A DNA stretch of 64,000 nt from Actibacterium sp. 188UL27-1 (GTDB lineage Bacteria > Pseudomonadota > Alphaproteobacteria > Rhodobacterales > Rhodobacteraceae). The position numbers were made by a program, and so were the translations under genes. Below, piece after piece: positions 26,210-35,291 of the stretch; position 1 is the first letter of the stretch; every line of letters begins with the position of its first letter. The stretch lies in contig NZ_JAFEUL010000015.1 of assembly GCF_016901225.1 (NCBI RefSeq), forward strand, positions 50,564-114,563, given 5' to 3'. The notes under the pieces were generated by a model. That model did no database searches, had not been told where the DNA came from, and saw only the letters and a program-made list of their open reading frames with translations.

Positions 26210-27721
26210 TCAAGTCGCCAGTTTCTGAGAAACGAGCTCGTTCACCGCCTTTGGGTTCGCTTTTCCACCTGTCGCCTTCATGACCTGGCCCACGAACCAG
26301 CCAGCGAGTTTGGGGTTCACCTTGGCTTTTTCGACCTGGGCGGGGTTGTCGGCGATGATCTGGTCGAGGGCGGCCTCGATCGCGCCGGTGTCGGTGACTT
26401 GCTTCATGCCGCGCTCTTCGACGATCTGGGCAGGGTCGCCGCCTTCGGACCAGACGATCTCGAACAGGTCCTTTGCGATTTTGCCGGAGATAGCGTCGGC
26501 GGCCATGAGATCCAGGATACCACCCAGTTGCCCTGCCGAGATGGGGGAGGCGGTGATGTCGAGATCTTCTTTGTTGAGGCGCCCGAAAAGCTCGTTGATG
26601 ACCCAGTTGGCGGCTTGTTTGCCGTCGCGGCCCTGGGCAACCGCCTCAAAGAAAGCCGCATTTTCGGTTTCGGCCGTGAGGACGGAGGCGTCATATTCGG
26701 TCATGCCGTAATCCGCGACGAACCGGGCCTTTTTGGCGTCGGGCAGTTCGGGCAGGGAGGCGGCGATGTCATCGACCCAGGCCTGTTCGATTTCGAGCGG
26801 CAGCAGGTCGGGGCAGGGGAAATAGCGGTAGTCATGCGCCTCTTCCTTGGAGCGCATGGAGCGGGTTTCGCCCTTGTCCGGATCATAGAGGCGGGTTTCC
26901 TGGTCAATCGTGCCGCCGTCTTCGAGGATGGCGATCTGGCGGCGGGCCTCATGGTCAATCGCGGCCTGGATGAAGCGCATGGAGTTCATATTCTTGATCT
27001 CGCAGCGGGTGCCCAGATGCGAGAAATCCTGGCTCTCTTGATAGCGTTCGTAATCGCCCGGGCGGCAGACCGAGACATTGACGTCAGCGCGCAGATTGCC
27101 GTTTTGCATATTGCCGTCGCAGGTGCCGAGGTAGCGCATGATCTGGCGGAGTTTGACGACGTAGGCGGCGGCCTCTTCGGGGCCGCGGATATCGGGGCGG
27201 GAGACGATCTCCATCAACGCGACGCCGGTGCGGTTGAGGTCGACGAAGGACATGGCGGGGTCCATGTCGTGGATGGATTTGCCGGCATCCTGTTCCAGGT
27301 GAATACGCTCGATCCGGACGATGCGGGCCACGCCGGGAGTCATGTCGACCAGCACCTCGCCTTCGCCCACGATGGGATGGTAGAGTTGGCTGATCTGGTA
27401 GCCCTGGGGCAGGTCGGGATAGAAATAGTTTTTGCGGTCGAAGGCGGAGTGTAGGTTGATCGCGGCCTTCAGGCCAAGCCCGGTGCGCACGGCCTGGGCC
27501 ACGCAGGCCTCGTTGATGACGGGGAGCATGCCGGGCATGCCCGCATCGACGAAGGCGACGTTGGAATTGGGTTCCGCTCCGAAGGTTGTGGAGGCGCCGG
27601 AGAACAATTTTGCGTTGGTGGCGACTTGGGCGTGGACCTCAAGCCCGATGACCAGTTCCCAATCATGCTTGGCCCCTTGGATGACCTTGGGCTTGGGCGG
27701 TTCAAAGGTGAGGTCGAGCAT
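26210..27721 (-). CDS. gatB: Asp-tRNA(Asn)/Glu-tRNA(Gln) amidotransferase subunit B
   Basis: 503 residues, full length. The GatB catalytic domain begins [23 protein letters not shown] and continues [19 protein letters not shown] and [14 protein letters not shown]. The C-terminal YqeY-like tRNA-binding tail is present ([21 protein letters not shown]). GatB binds tRNA and transfers ammonia from GatA to the misacylated aminoacyl group. gatC and gatA are not adjacent. Confidence 0.97.
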   Translation of the reverse strand: MLDLTFEPPKPKVIQGAKHDWELVIGLEVHAQVATNAKLFSGASTTFGAEPNSNVAFVDAGMPGMLPVINEACVAQAVRTGLGLKAAINLHSAFDRKNYFYPDLPQGYQISQLYHPIVGEGEVLVDMTPGVARIVRIERIHLEQDAGKSIHDMDPAMSFVDLNRTGVALMEIVSRPDIRGPEEAAAYVVKLRQIMRYLGTCDGNMQNGNLRADVNVSVCRPGDYERYQESQDFSHLGTRCEIKNMNSMRFIQAAIDHEARRQIAILEDGGTIDQETRLYDPDKGETRSMRSKEEAHDYRYFPCPDLLPLEIEQAWVDDIAASLPELPDAKKARFVADYGMTEYDASVLTAETENAAFFEAVAQGRDGKQAANWVINELFGRLNKEDLDITASPISAGQLGGILDLMAADAISGKIAKDLFEIVWSEGGDPAQIVEERGMKQVTDTGAIEAALDQIIADNPAQVEKAKVNPKLAGWFVGQVMKATGGKANPKAVNELVSQKLAT

Positions 27722-27877
27722 GGGAGCCTCCGGATTGCGCAGGGTGCAGCGGGAGGTTTAGGCGATGGGCCGAGGCGGGGCAAGTGGCGCCGCGTCATAT
27801 CCGTCGGGCGCGGCAAAGGTTGTGCCCGATCCGCGCGGGCGGTGATCCAGCACGATCCGGGCTGTTGGCCTGGCCAG

Positions 27878-28171
27878 TCAAAAGTCCGCAGCGATGCGGA
27901 TATCCCGCAGGGGGCGCACGATCTGGATCGACTTTTGATAGAGCGGATGAGCTTTGTAGGCCTGCAAAGCGGCGTCATCGGCAAACTCGCCATAGACCAC
28001 CACGTCGATTTCGGCTGACAGGGCATCGACACGGCTGTTTTGCATGATCTCCAGTGTCGTGGCGTGGGGGATTTCCTTGAGCAGCGACAGCCCTTTAATG
28101 ATGCGGTCAATATCGGCTTTCGATGTGGCGCTGAAAAAGACCACATGTCGGATGAACGCGCGATCGGACAT
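27878..28171 (-). CDS. Dabb (stress-responsive A/B barrel) family protein
   Basis: 97 residues forming one dimeric alpha/beta barrel domain: FIRHVVFFSATSKADIDRI at the start with the family His, LEIMQNSRVDALSAEIDVVVYGEF in the middle and AHPLYQKSIQIVRPLRDIRI at the end. Members include small stress proteins and enzymes of polyketide cyclisation; a specific role is not inferable. Confidence 0.88.
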   Translation of the reverse strand: MSDRAFIRHVVFFSATSKADIDRIIKGLSLLKEIPHATTLEIMQNSRVDALSAEIDVVVYGEFADDAALQAYKAHPLYQKSIQIVRPLRDIRIAADF

Positions 28172-28402
28172 ATCGGGACCTGCCTTTTTGAGATGCCTTG
28201 ACTATGCGCAGGGGTAGGATACCGACCCGGGCCGCACAAGGCGGGGTCGCAGCGTTTTTATGCCGCGCAATCCGCATGTTGGTGCGTGACAGCCATTGCA
28301 TCACCGTGGCCTGGTTTCCATAGTCAGGGGGCGGACACCGCTTGGCAGACCCGATGCCACCGGTCGATCCCCAACACATCGAATGGAATGGGAGAGGGCG
28401 CG

Positions 28403-29251
28403 ATGCTGTGCAAAATTGGTGAGGTCGAGGTGTGGCGCATCCTGGAGATCCACGCCCCCTTCATGACCCCGGAAGAACTTTGGCCAGACGCCGATGCGGA
28501 TGTCAGCGCCATTGTAGAGGCGCATGTGCCCGGCGGGCTATGCCCCCAGTCGGGCCGGTTGATCCTGCCGGTGCAGGGTTTTTTGCTGAAGACGCTCAGC
28601 CATACCATCCTGGTCGATAGCTGTGTGGGCAATGACAAGACCAATGCCGGGACGCCCGATTGGAACAAACGGTCAGATACCCGGTTCGAGGCGGCGCTGA
28701 CGGCGGCGGGTGTTGGTTTTGATGACGTCGATTTCGTGTTGTGCACCCATCTGCATATGGACCATGTGGGCTGGAACACGCGGCTAGAGGATGGGCGCTG
28801 GATGCCAACCTTCCCCAACGCGCGCTACCTGATACCCGCCGCCGATGAAGAGGTGCATCGCCTTGGCGCGACGGACATGTACCGGGAGAGTGTTTTGCCG
28901 GTGATCGAGGCCGGGCAGGCAGAATTGGTCCAGACCGGCCACAGTTTAGGCGATGAGGTCACGCTGGTGCCGACACCGGGGCACACGCCGGGCCATGTGG
29001 CGGTCCTGATCCGCAGCGGAGGCCGGGAGGCGGTGATCACCGGGGACGCAATGCATTCGACAGTGCAGTGCTGGCACCCGGATTGGCACTTCGTGTATGA
29101 CGGTGATGGGGAGCAGGCGACCGCCTCGCGGCGGCAGTTGCTTGAAGAGGCCTCCGAGACGGACCGGATCGTCCTTGGCAGCCACTTCGCGCTGCCCTCT
29201 GTCGGGCGGGTGAAAGCGGAGGGGGATGCGTTCCGGTGGGAGGAGCGGTGA
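28403..29251 (+). CDS. MBL-fold metallohydrolase
   Basis: 282 residues from the ATG at 28403, with GGGAGAGG about 6 bp upstream. The metallo-beta-lactamase motif is CTHLHMDHVGW (HxHxDH), with further ligands in PTPGHTPGHVAVL (His), VITGDAMH (Asp) and LGSHFA (His). The PGGLCPQSGRLILPVQGFLLKT insertion resembles the AttM/quorum-quenching lactonase-like and related clades, but the substrate is open. It stands alone. Confidence 0.88.
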   Translation: MLCKIGEVEVWRILEIHAPFMTPEELWPDADADVSAIVEAHVPGGLCPQSGRLILPVQGFLLKTLSHTILVDSCVGNDKTNAGTPDWNKRSDTRFEAALTAAGVGFDDVDFVLCTHLHMDHVGWNTRLEDGRWMPTFPNARYLIPAADEEVHRLGATDMYRESVLPVIEAGQAELVQTGHSLGDEVTLVPTPGHTPGHVAVLIRSGGREAVITGDAMHSTVQCWHPDWHFVYDGDGEQATASRRQLLEEASETDRIVLGSHFALPSVGRVKAEGDAFRWEER

Positions 29252-29288
29252 CCCGATCCTGTGACATGGTTTACATGATGCATTGTGA

Positions 29289-30212
29289 TCAGAAAGGTTG
29301 AATTGAATAGGTGGTGCGGGCCGCAACACCGCTATCCGTTAGCTTGGTATCGCAAGATCTGAGGTGGTTCGTATCGCCACTTAAGTCGAACCACGGGTCA
29401 GGTTGCTTTGTCCCAAGCTCGACCAGTCGTTTGAAAAGAACGATGTCGCCAATCGCATCATTCTGCGGTTCCCCGTAAGTCATAGCTGTCCCGACGGTAT
29501 AAGAAGCTTTCTTCATATCGGTTGTTCCGGCTGCGAGGAGGCGCCGGTCTATCGATCCCAAGCCATTGTTGAAGTATGGGAATCTCAAGAGAAAAGATCG
29601 CAGTGCTTTTGTAATGAAATCACCAGGATCTTGTGTCGAGATCCATTTCTCAACCTTTTGCACCGATCTGTGAGAAATGGATATCCACGCGTGTTCAAAG
29701 TAAGGGAGGCCGACCGGGATTAGATCTGAAGCGCGGTAAACGCCGCCTAAGTCTTCCATATGACAAAAACGCAAACCCCGATCATCAGTATTGGTGTGAA
29801 ATAGTCGTATCGATAAAGTTGTCAGGTCGACCCTCTCCTGGACGAGGAGATGCACGGTCACTATCGCAAAAAAGACATCTTGAACACAATTCGCAACCCA
29901 TATCTCAGCAGCATTGGCCTGTCTTACTGCTCGCGATAGGCGCTGATACTCTTCACTAAGGCCCGGGATAAAGTCCGGGCCATCATTTGATATTTGGATC
30001 GTCTTCCAATAGGTTTGCCTGCTTTTGAAGAAAATACCCTTTGTGCCGGTGGAATGGATTGGTCCGTGGGAGTAATCGTCGCAACATCCTATGACCATAT
30101 CATCATGGTCAGATCCTGTTGTCTTAAACCACTGTCGAATGATACCCGCTACGGAATTTGATTGCGTGAGTATGAGCCTGCCACTCTTCGGTAAAGAGGG
30201 TACATCAAACAC
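29289..30212 (-). CDS. DUF1835-like protein of unknown function
   Basis: 307 residues from a GTG at 30212. The N-terminus (SGRLILTQSNSVAGIIRQWFK, then GCCDDYSHGPI) resembles the DUF1835 nucleotide-like fold where a strand and the [D]xxHGP motif are conserved. The rest is not recognised. Base composition is clearly lower in GC than its neighbours and codon choice is different (ATA, AAG, TTT-rich), a sign of recent transfer. It lies 41 bp downstream of hom on the same strand but is unlikely to share its function. Confidence 0.65.
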   Translation of the reverse strand: MFDVPSLPKSGRLILTQSNSVAGIIRQWFKTTGSDHDDMVIGCCDDYSHGPIHSTGTKGIFFKSRQTYWKTIQISNDGPDFIPGLSEEYQRLSRAVRQANAAEIWVANCVQDVFFAIVTVHLLVQERVDLTTLSIRLFHTNTDDRGLRFCHMEDLGGVYRASDLIPVGLPYFEHAWISISHRSVQKVEKWISTQDPGDFITKALRSFLLRFPYFNNGLGSIDRRLLAAGTTDMKKASYTVGTAMTYGEPQNDAIGDIVLFKRLVELGTKQPDPWFDLSGDTNHLRSCDTKLTDSGVAARTTYSIQPF

Positions 30213-30253
30213 AATTTGGCCAATAGCTGTTTCGGTTTTGTTTCTGTTTGGGT

Positions 30254-31537
30254 CTACGACTCAATCCGCAGTGCAACGGGATCGCCGGTGACGACGCCGG
30301 TTGCGGGGAAGGCGGCGAGGGCGTCGTCCAAGGCGGCGCGGGTGGTTTTGTGGGTGACGAAGAGGACGGGAGCCTCGGGGGCTTCGTGCTGGTATTGGCG
30401 CATGCGGTCGATGCTGACACCAGCTTCGCCGAGGGCCGTGGCGACTTTGGCCATGGCTCCGGGTTTGTCGGACAGGGTCATGCGCAAGTAGTACGGGGCG
30501 GGTGCGGCGGCCTGGGCCGGTTTGGGCTGGGTCAGGCTGGAGACCGGCTGGCCAAAGGTCGGCACGGTCAGACCACGGGCCAGATCCATGACATCGCCCA
30601 TCACGGCACTGGCCGTGGGGCCTTCCCCTGCACCAGCCCCGCGTAGGACGATCTGTCCCACGGCATCTCCTTCGAGAACGACCATGTTGGTGGCACCGTC
30701 CAATTGCCCCAGCGGGCTGGCCAGCGGCACCAAACATGGTGACATGCGTTGTTCCAGGCCGCGCGCGGTCGGCTGGGCCACCCCGAGCAGTTTGATCGCA
30801 AAGCCCATATCGGCGGCATGGCGGATATCATCGATGGAGACGCGTTCGATCCCCTCGATCTCGATCCCGGTGAAATCGGGCGTCGTGCCAAAGGCGACCG
30901 AGGCGAGCAGGGTCAGCTTGTGTGCCGCATCGATGCCCCCCACATCCAGGGTCGGGTCAGCTTCGAGATAGCCAAGCGCATTGGCTTCGGCGAAGACCTC
31001 ATCATAGGGCAAACCGGCATCCCCCATACGCGTCAGGATATAGTTGCAGGTGCCGTTCATGACACCCATGACCCGGGTGATCTGGTTGCCAGCGAGCCCT
31101 TCGGTCAGGGATTTCATGACCGGGATGCCGCCTGCCACGGCGGCCTCGAACCGGATGGTGGCGTTTTGCGCTTCGGCACGTTCCGCCAGAGCCTGCCCAT
31201 GGAGCGCGAGCATGGCCTTATTCGCGGTCACGACGGTCTTGCCCAGGTCCAGCGCGGCCTCGGTGGCGGCTTTGGCCGGACCATCTGCACCCCCCATCAA
31301 CTCGACCAGGATATCCACATCATCGCGGCTGGCCAGGGCAACGGGATCATCCTCCCATCCGTAATCGCCCAGCGGTACGCCGCGATCCTTGTCGCGCGAC
31401 CTTGCAGTGACGGCGGTAATCGCAACGGGGCGCCCCGCGCGGGTTTGCAGCATACCGGCCTGGCGGCGGACAATCTTGACGACCCCGGCACCGACGGTTC
31501 CCAGACCGGCAATGCCAAGGCGAAGGGGGGCGGTCAT
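30254..31537 (-). CDS. hom: Homoserine dehydrogenase
   Basis: 427 residues. NAD(P)-binding N-terminus LRLGIAGLGTVGAGVVKIV; catalytic domain with KTVVTANKAMLALHG (the Lys of the TANK motif), RFEAAVAGGIPVMKSLTEGL and MNGTCNYILTRM, and YLEADPTLDVGGIDAAHKL. A C-terminal ACT domain (APYYLRMTLSDKPGAMAKVATAL) gives feedback control by threonine. It reduces aspartate semialdehyde to homoserine in Thr/Met synthesis. Confidence 0.97.
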   Translation of the reverse strand: MTAPLRLGIAGLGTVGAGVVKIVRRQAGMLQTRAGRPVAITAVTARSRDKDRGVPLGDYGWEDDPVALASRDDVDILVELMGGADGPAKAATEAALDLGKTVVTANKAMLALHGQALAERAEAQNATIRFEAAVAGGIPVMKSLTEGLAGNQITRVMGVMNGTCNYILTRMGDAGLPYDEVFAEANALGYLEADPTLDVGGIDAAHKLTLLASVAFGTTPDFTGIEIEGIERVSIDDIRHAADMGFAIKLLGVAQPTARGLEQRMSPCLVPLASPLGQLDGATNMVVLEGDAVGQIVLRGAGAGEGPTASAVMGDVMDLARGLTVPTFGQPVSSLTQPKPAQAAAPAPYYLRMTLSDKPGAMAKVATALGEAGVSIDRMRQYQHEAPEAPVLFVTHKTTRAALDDALAAFPATGVVTGDPVALRIES

Positions 31538-31601
31538 GGGCGGATCTCCGGACTGAATTGTGTTCGCGCGGCTTTAGCGCGCCGCGGCGCGGTCTGCAAC
31601 G

Positions 31602-31895
31602 CTAGGGCCGGTCGGCCACGGCCTGATCCATGCGCGCGCGGTCCCTGTCTGACACGACGGGGCGGTTCAGTGCCGCACCCCGGGCCCGGGCCGCGGCTGC
31701 GCGCGCCTCGATCGCGGCGGTGGTATCCGGTGTGACGGTGGTGTTTGCCGCCTCGGCCAGAAGGGGATCGATATTAACGATCTGTGGAAAGGGTGCGGCC
31801 TGGCCTGCCAGGGTCACGGTCTGGTCAATGCTTGGGAACTGGGCGCATGCGCCGCAAAGGACAAGGCCGAAAAAGGCTACCACCTGGCGCATCAT
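31602..31895 (-). CDS. Small putative lipoprotein
   Basis: 97 residues. VVAFFGLVLCGACAQFP carries a lipobox-like LCGAC (Cys about residue 17), so the product is probably an outer-membrane-directed or inner-membrane lipoprotein. The rest is Ala/Arg-rich and helical (AIEARAAAARARGAALNRP). It lies just after hom, and its promoter shares a 100-bp gap with a divergent TetR gene. Confidence 0.7.
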   Translation of the reverse strand: MMRQVVAFFGLVLCGACAQFPSIDQTVTLAGQAAPFPQIVNIDPLLAEAANTTVTPDTTAAIEARAAAARARGAALNRPVVSDRDRARMDQAVADRP

Positions 31896-31967
31896 GGTCC
31901 GTCTCCTGAGGTTGACTTACCATAGTCGGCCCATCCCGCCGCGCAAGCCGACGATTTTCGATTGAAT

Positions 31968-31981
31968 TGAACGGGCGTTCA
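31968..31981. promoter_or_regulatory. Palindromic operator, probably for the adjacent TetR regulator
   Basis: TGAACGGGCGTTCA is a perfect TGAACG-GG-CGTTCA dyad, 14 bp upstream of the TetR start and 72 bp upstream of the divergent lipoprotein gene. Similar TGAAC-type palindromes are typical of TetR-family autoregulatory sites. Confidence 0.65.
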
Positions 31982-31995
31982 GGAAACGATGCCCC

Positions 31996-32625
31996 ATGGC
32001 ACGCAAAACCGGCAGCTACGCGATATCGACACGCCCCAAGGTGCACCAATCGGCCCTGCGGCTGTTTGCGCAATATGGCTATGCCGCTGTTTCGATGCGC
32101 CAGATCGCGGCTGATGTAGGGGTGCAGGCGGGCGCGCTTTATACCTACACGCCCGACAAACAGGCCCTGCTTTTTGATCTGATGCGCGCGCATCTGGACG
32201 AACTGCTGGCCGCCTGGGCCACCGAGCCGCGGCCTGTGGGGGCCTTGGCGCGATTGGAAGGGTTTGTGCGGTTCCACATTCGCCACCATTTCGACCGGCC
32301 CGAAGCGGTGTTCGTGGCCTATATGGAACTGCGCAACCTGACGCCGGAAAACTATGCCCAGATCCAGCGCCTGCGCCGCCAGTACGAAGATGCGCTTGTG
32401 GATATCCTGGTCGATGGCCAGGCAGAGGGTTGCTTGACCGCCCCCGATACCCGGATTGCGGCAATGGCGATGATCGCGATGCTGACCGGCATCAACACCT
32501 GGTACCGCACCGATGGTCGATTAAGTCGCGCTGAGATTGGCCAGATGTACTGGGACATGGTGCAACGCGCCTTGGGCGTTCCGATGCCATCGGAGGCGGG
32601 CGCCGCGTTGACCCGCACCGGATAA
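31996..32625 (+). CDS. TetR/AcrR family transcriptional regulator
   Basis: 209 residues. The N-terminal HTH is standard: VHQSALRLFAQYGYAAVSMRQIAADVGVQAGALYTYTPDKQALL. The C-terminal ligand domain (FVRFHIRHHFDRPEAVFVAYMELRNL) resembles regulators of the CoA-ester type (PsrA/FadR-like C-terminal), but I cannot name the ligand. The dyad at 31968 probably mediates autorepression and control of the divergent lipoprotein gene. Confidence 0.9.
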   Translation: MARKTGSYAISTRPKVHQSALRLFAQYGYAAVSMRQIAADVGVQAGALYTYTPDKQALLFDLMRAHLDELLAAWATEPRPVGALARLEGFVRFHIRHHFDRPEAVFVAYMELRNLTPENYAQIQRLRRQYEDALVDILVDGQAEGCLTAPDTRIAAMAMIAMLTGINTWYRTDGRLSRAEIGQMYWDMVQRALGVPMPSEAGAALTRTG

Positions 32626-32659
32626 GCCGCCTGAAAGTGCAGATCAGCTACAGGGGCTT

Positions 32660-34072
32660 TCAGGCCGCACTTTTGGAGAACGTTACCTGGTTGCGACCGG
32701 CGGATTTGGCCCGGTAGAGCGCGGCATCCGCCCGATCCAGCAGGTCCGCAATCTTGGGCTTGGTCGGACCCGGCATGGCCTGCGCCCCGTCAAAGATGGC
32801 GACTCCGATTGAGACGGTCTGATCAATGTCGATTGTCCCTTGCCGATCATTGGTCTGGGTGATGCGGATCGGATTTTCCTGAATAATCTCGCACAATCGT
32901 TCGGCGGCGATCTTGGCCTGCTTGGCGCTGGTGTCAGGCATGACGACCAGAAACTCCTCACCTCCGACCCGGGCCACCAGATCCACGCAGCGCAGATTTT
33001 CCTGCAGGCGATTTGATACTTCCTGCAACACTTCGTCACCGGCGCGGTGGCCATGCTTGTCGTTGACCAGCTTGAACCGGTCCAGATCCAGAACCATGAC
33101 CGCGAATCGACGATGTGTTTCGCAGGCCCGCTCGTAAATCTCATCCAGATGAGACAAGGCATATCGCCGATTATAAAGACCAGTCAGACCGTCCGTCACG
33201 GCCATACGCAGCCCGTCTTTTACACTGCGGCGCAGCTGATCGGCCTGGCGTTTGCGCGCCATGTGAATGCGCAGCCGGTGGGCAAGTTCGTCATAATTCA
33301 ACGGCTCGAACACAACGTCGGAGGCGCCCAGATCCAGGGCCATCGCGGCTTCGCTTTCGGCACCTTCCGGCACAACGATCACCGTGCGCGCATTGCGCAG
33401 CCCTGGGCGCGACCGCAATTCGCTGAGAAGGTGCAAACCATCCCGGGTGCGCTTTAGATCGGTGCGGATGACGAACACATCGGGCAGCCGTTCTTCGGGC
33501 AGATCCCGCAGCGCGCCGGAGCGTGTCATGATCAACCGCCGGTGTATCACCCGATCCTTAAGCGCATTGCGCCATTCCAGCGAAACGTGGGTATCTTCGG
33601 TGATCAGTGCAATTGTGCCAGGGGTTTCAAAGGCTTGTGGTTCTTCCTGGAATCCCAGCGCCTGGGTGGTGCCCTTGCGCAACGACAGCTCCTGCGCGAT
33701 ATCGCGGTTGCGCAAAACACTCCGTAGGCGCGCCATCAGGGTCATGTCGTTCAGTGGCTTGCACATGTATTCTTCGGCGCCGACGCGCAGCGCGCTCAAC
33801 TTGATCTCGGGCGACATTTCCATGCCGGCCATCACGATGGGAATATCCGATGTGGACGGATTGTCCTTGAGTGCCCGACAGACTTCCAGCCCCTTGATAT
33901 CGGGCAGATGCATATCCAAGACGATCAAATCCGGCTTTTCGCTCCGGGCAATTTCCAGAGCTTCAGCACCGGTGCTGGCTTGCAACACATCATAACAGGC
34001 AGATGCCAATTTAACTTTGAGGATAATGCGGTTTGTGGCAACCTGCTCGACGATTAGAACACGTCCGGCCAT
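32660..34072 (-). CDS. pleD: PleD-like response regulator diguanylate cyclase
   Basis: 470 residues from the ATG at 34072 (MAGRVLIVEQVATNRIILKVKL); the frame stays open to 34486. Two receiver domains: the first with DLIVLDMHLPDIKGLE (phospho-acceptor Asp about residue 53) and conserved Lys in YMCKPLND; the second is a degenerate adaptor receiver (FVIRTDLKRTRDGLHLL). The cyclase domain ends with GGEEF (RVGGEEFLVVMP) preceded by an RCVD allosteric I-site. It makes c-di-GMP under phosphorelay control. A DUF3572 gene lies divergently, as often seen near pleD. Confidence 0.93.
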   Translation of the reverse strand: MAGRVLIVEQVATNRIILKVKLASACYDVLQASTGAEALEIARSEKPDLIVLDMHLPDIKGLEVCRALKDNPSTSDIPIVMAGMEMSPEIKLSALRVGAEEYMCKPLNDMTLMARLRSVLRNRDIAQELSLRKGTTQALGFQEEPQAFETPGTIALITEDTHVSLEWRNALKDRVIHRRLIMTRSGALRDLPEERLPDVFVIRTDLKRTRDGLHLLSELRSRPGLRNARTVIVVPEGAESEAAMALDLGASDVVFEPLNYDELAHRLRIHMARKRQADQLRRSVKDGLRMAVTDGLTGLYNRRYALSHLDEIYERACETHRRFAVMVLDLDRFKLVNDKHGHRAGDEVLQEVSNRLQENLRCVDLVARVGGEEFLVVMPDTSAKQAKIAAERLCEIIQENPIRITQTNDRQGTIDIDQTVSIGVAIFDGAQAMPGPTKPKIADLLDRADAALYRAKSAGRNQVTFSKSAA

Positions 34073-34186
34073 CCTATTCCTCCAGCGCTGTGATCCGCAA
34101 AAGATCACGAGGTGTTTCAATATGGATGTAAGTATCCCTTCAGATTGGTTAAAAAAGTCTTTCCGTGCAGGTAAAGGTAAACAGGG

Positions 34187-34465
34187 ATGAAGCGGGAATC
34201 CGCCGAAACGCTCGCCCTTGAGGCGCTGACCTGGCTGGCACGCGATGATGAGCTGCTGCCGATGTTTTTCAACGCCACCGGAACGTCGGCCGATGATGTG
34301 CGCGAACGCGCGCAAGACCCCGTTTTTCTTGGCTCTGTGCTGGATTTCATCCTGATGGATGATGCTTGGATCACGGCATTTTGCGACGCCGCAGGCCATC
34401 CCTATGAGCGGCCGATGACGGCACGTGGTGTGCTGCCCGGCGGTGATCTGCCCCATTGGACATGA
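34187..34465 (+). CDS. DUF3572 family protein
   Basis: 92 residues, one DUF3572 domain: ALEALTWLARDDELLPMFFNATGTSADDVR and FLGSVLDFILMDDAWITAFCDA. The family is alphaproteobacterial and of unknown function, commonly located next to pleD, as here. Its stop overlaps the HAD gene start in an ATGA. Confidence 0.9.
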   Translation: MKRESAETLALEALTWLARDDELLPMFFNATGTSADDVRERAQDPVFLGSVLDFILMDDAWITAFCDAAGHPYERPMTARGVLPGGDLPHWT

Positions 34466-35190
34466 CGTTGCATCAGGCGGCTTCAACCTCTGTCAACCTG
34501 CGCGGATTGATTTTTGACAAGGACGGGACGCTTTTTGACTATCAAAAGACGTGGGGCCCCTGGGCTGTCGCCTTTGTCGAAGAGATCAGCGGGGGTGATC
34601 ACGACCTTGCCTTGGATCTGATGGACCGCCTGGGGCTGGATCCTGTCAATAAAGTTGTCCGCCCCGAAAGCCCCGCGGTGGCAGGCACGTTCGATCAGAT
34701 CGTGGATTGCCTGCTTACGGGCCTGCCAAGCCATAACCGTACCGATCTGGTGCAGAAGATGATCGGTGCCTCGATGGACGCGCCCCTGGCGGAGGCCGTG
34801 CCGCTCAAGCCTCTCATGACCCGCCTGTGCGCGGCAGGGTACATCCTGGGTGTTGTTACCAACGATGCCGAACGCGCGGCCCATGCCCATTTGGACCAGG
34901 CGCAGATCACCGATCAGTTCGCGTTTGTCGCCGGGGCCGATAGCGGTGTCGGGGCCAAACCCGCGCCCGACCCCTGTCTGGCGTTCTGTGAGGCTGTTGG
35001 TCTGCACCCCCGAGAGGTCGCCATGATCGGTGACAGCACCCACGATTTGCATGCGGGGCGTGCGGCTGGCATGATATCCATCGGTGTTTTGACCGGCCCC
35101 GCGACCCGCGCCGATCTGACCCCCCATGCCGATATCGTTGTACCGGACATCGGTGCCCTGCCGGATCTTTTGGCTGGGCGCACCATGTGA
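34462..35190 (+). CDS. HAD-superfamily hydrolase (phosphoglycolate phosphatase-like)
   Basis: 242 residues from the ATG at 34462, overlapping the DUF3572 stop by 4 bp. HAD motif I is LIFDKDGTLFDY (DxD nucleophile), motif II lies in GVVTNDAERAAHA, motif III/IV in GAKPAPDPCLAFC and MIGDSTHDLHAG. A helical cap sits between motifs I and II. This matches Gph-type phosphatases, but the natural substrate may differ. Confidence 0.88.
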   Translation: MTLHQAASTSVNLRGLIFDKDGTLFDYQKTWGPWAVAFVEEISGGDHDLALDLMDRLGLDPVNKVVRPESPAVAGTFDQIVDCLLTGLPSHNRTDLVQKMIGASMDAPLAEAVPLKPLMTRLCAAGYILGVVTNDAERAAHAHLDQAQITDQFAFVAGADSGVGAKPAPDPCLAFCEAVGLHPREVAMIGDSTHDLHAGRAAGMISIGVLTGPATRADLTPHADIVVPDIGALPDLLAGRTM

Positions 35191-35291
35191 CCGAGCGCAG
35201 GTTTTTGGAAAACGACACGACATGTCGTATTCTGACGGCGGTTCGCCGCCTTGGCTCTGCAACGTGATCCCGGAACCCCAGGGAGATGGCG

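Noticed and set aside
26399..27454. 351-codon antisense frame inside gatB
   Set aside because: Valine/glycine/aspartate-rich shadow of gatB with no family likeness.
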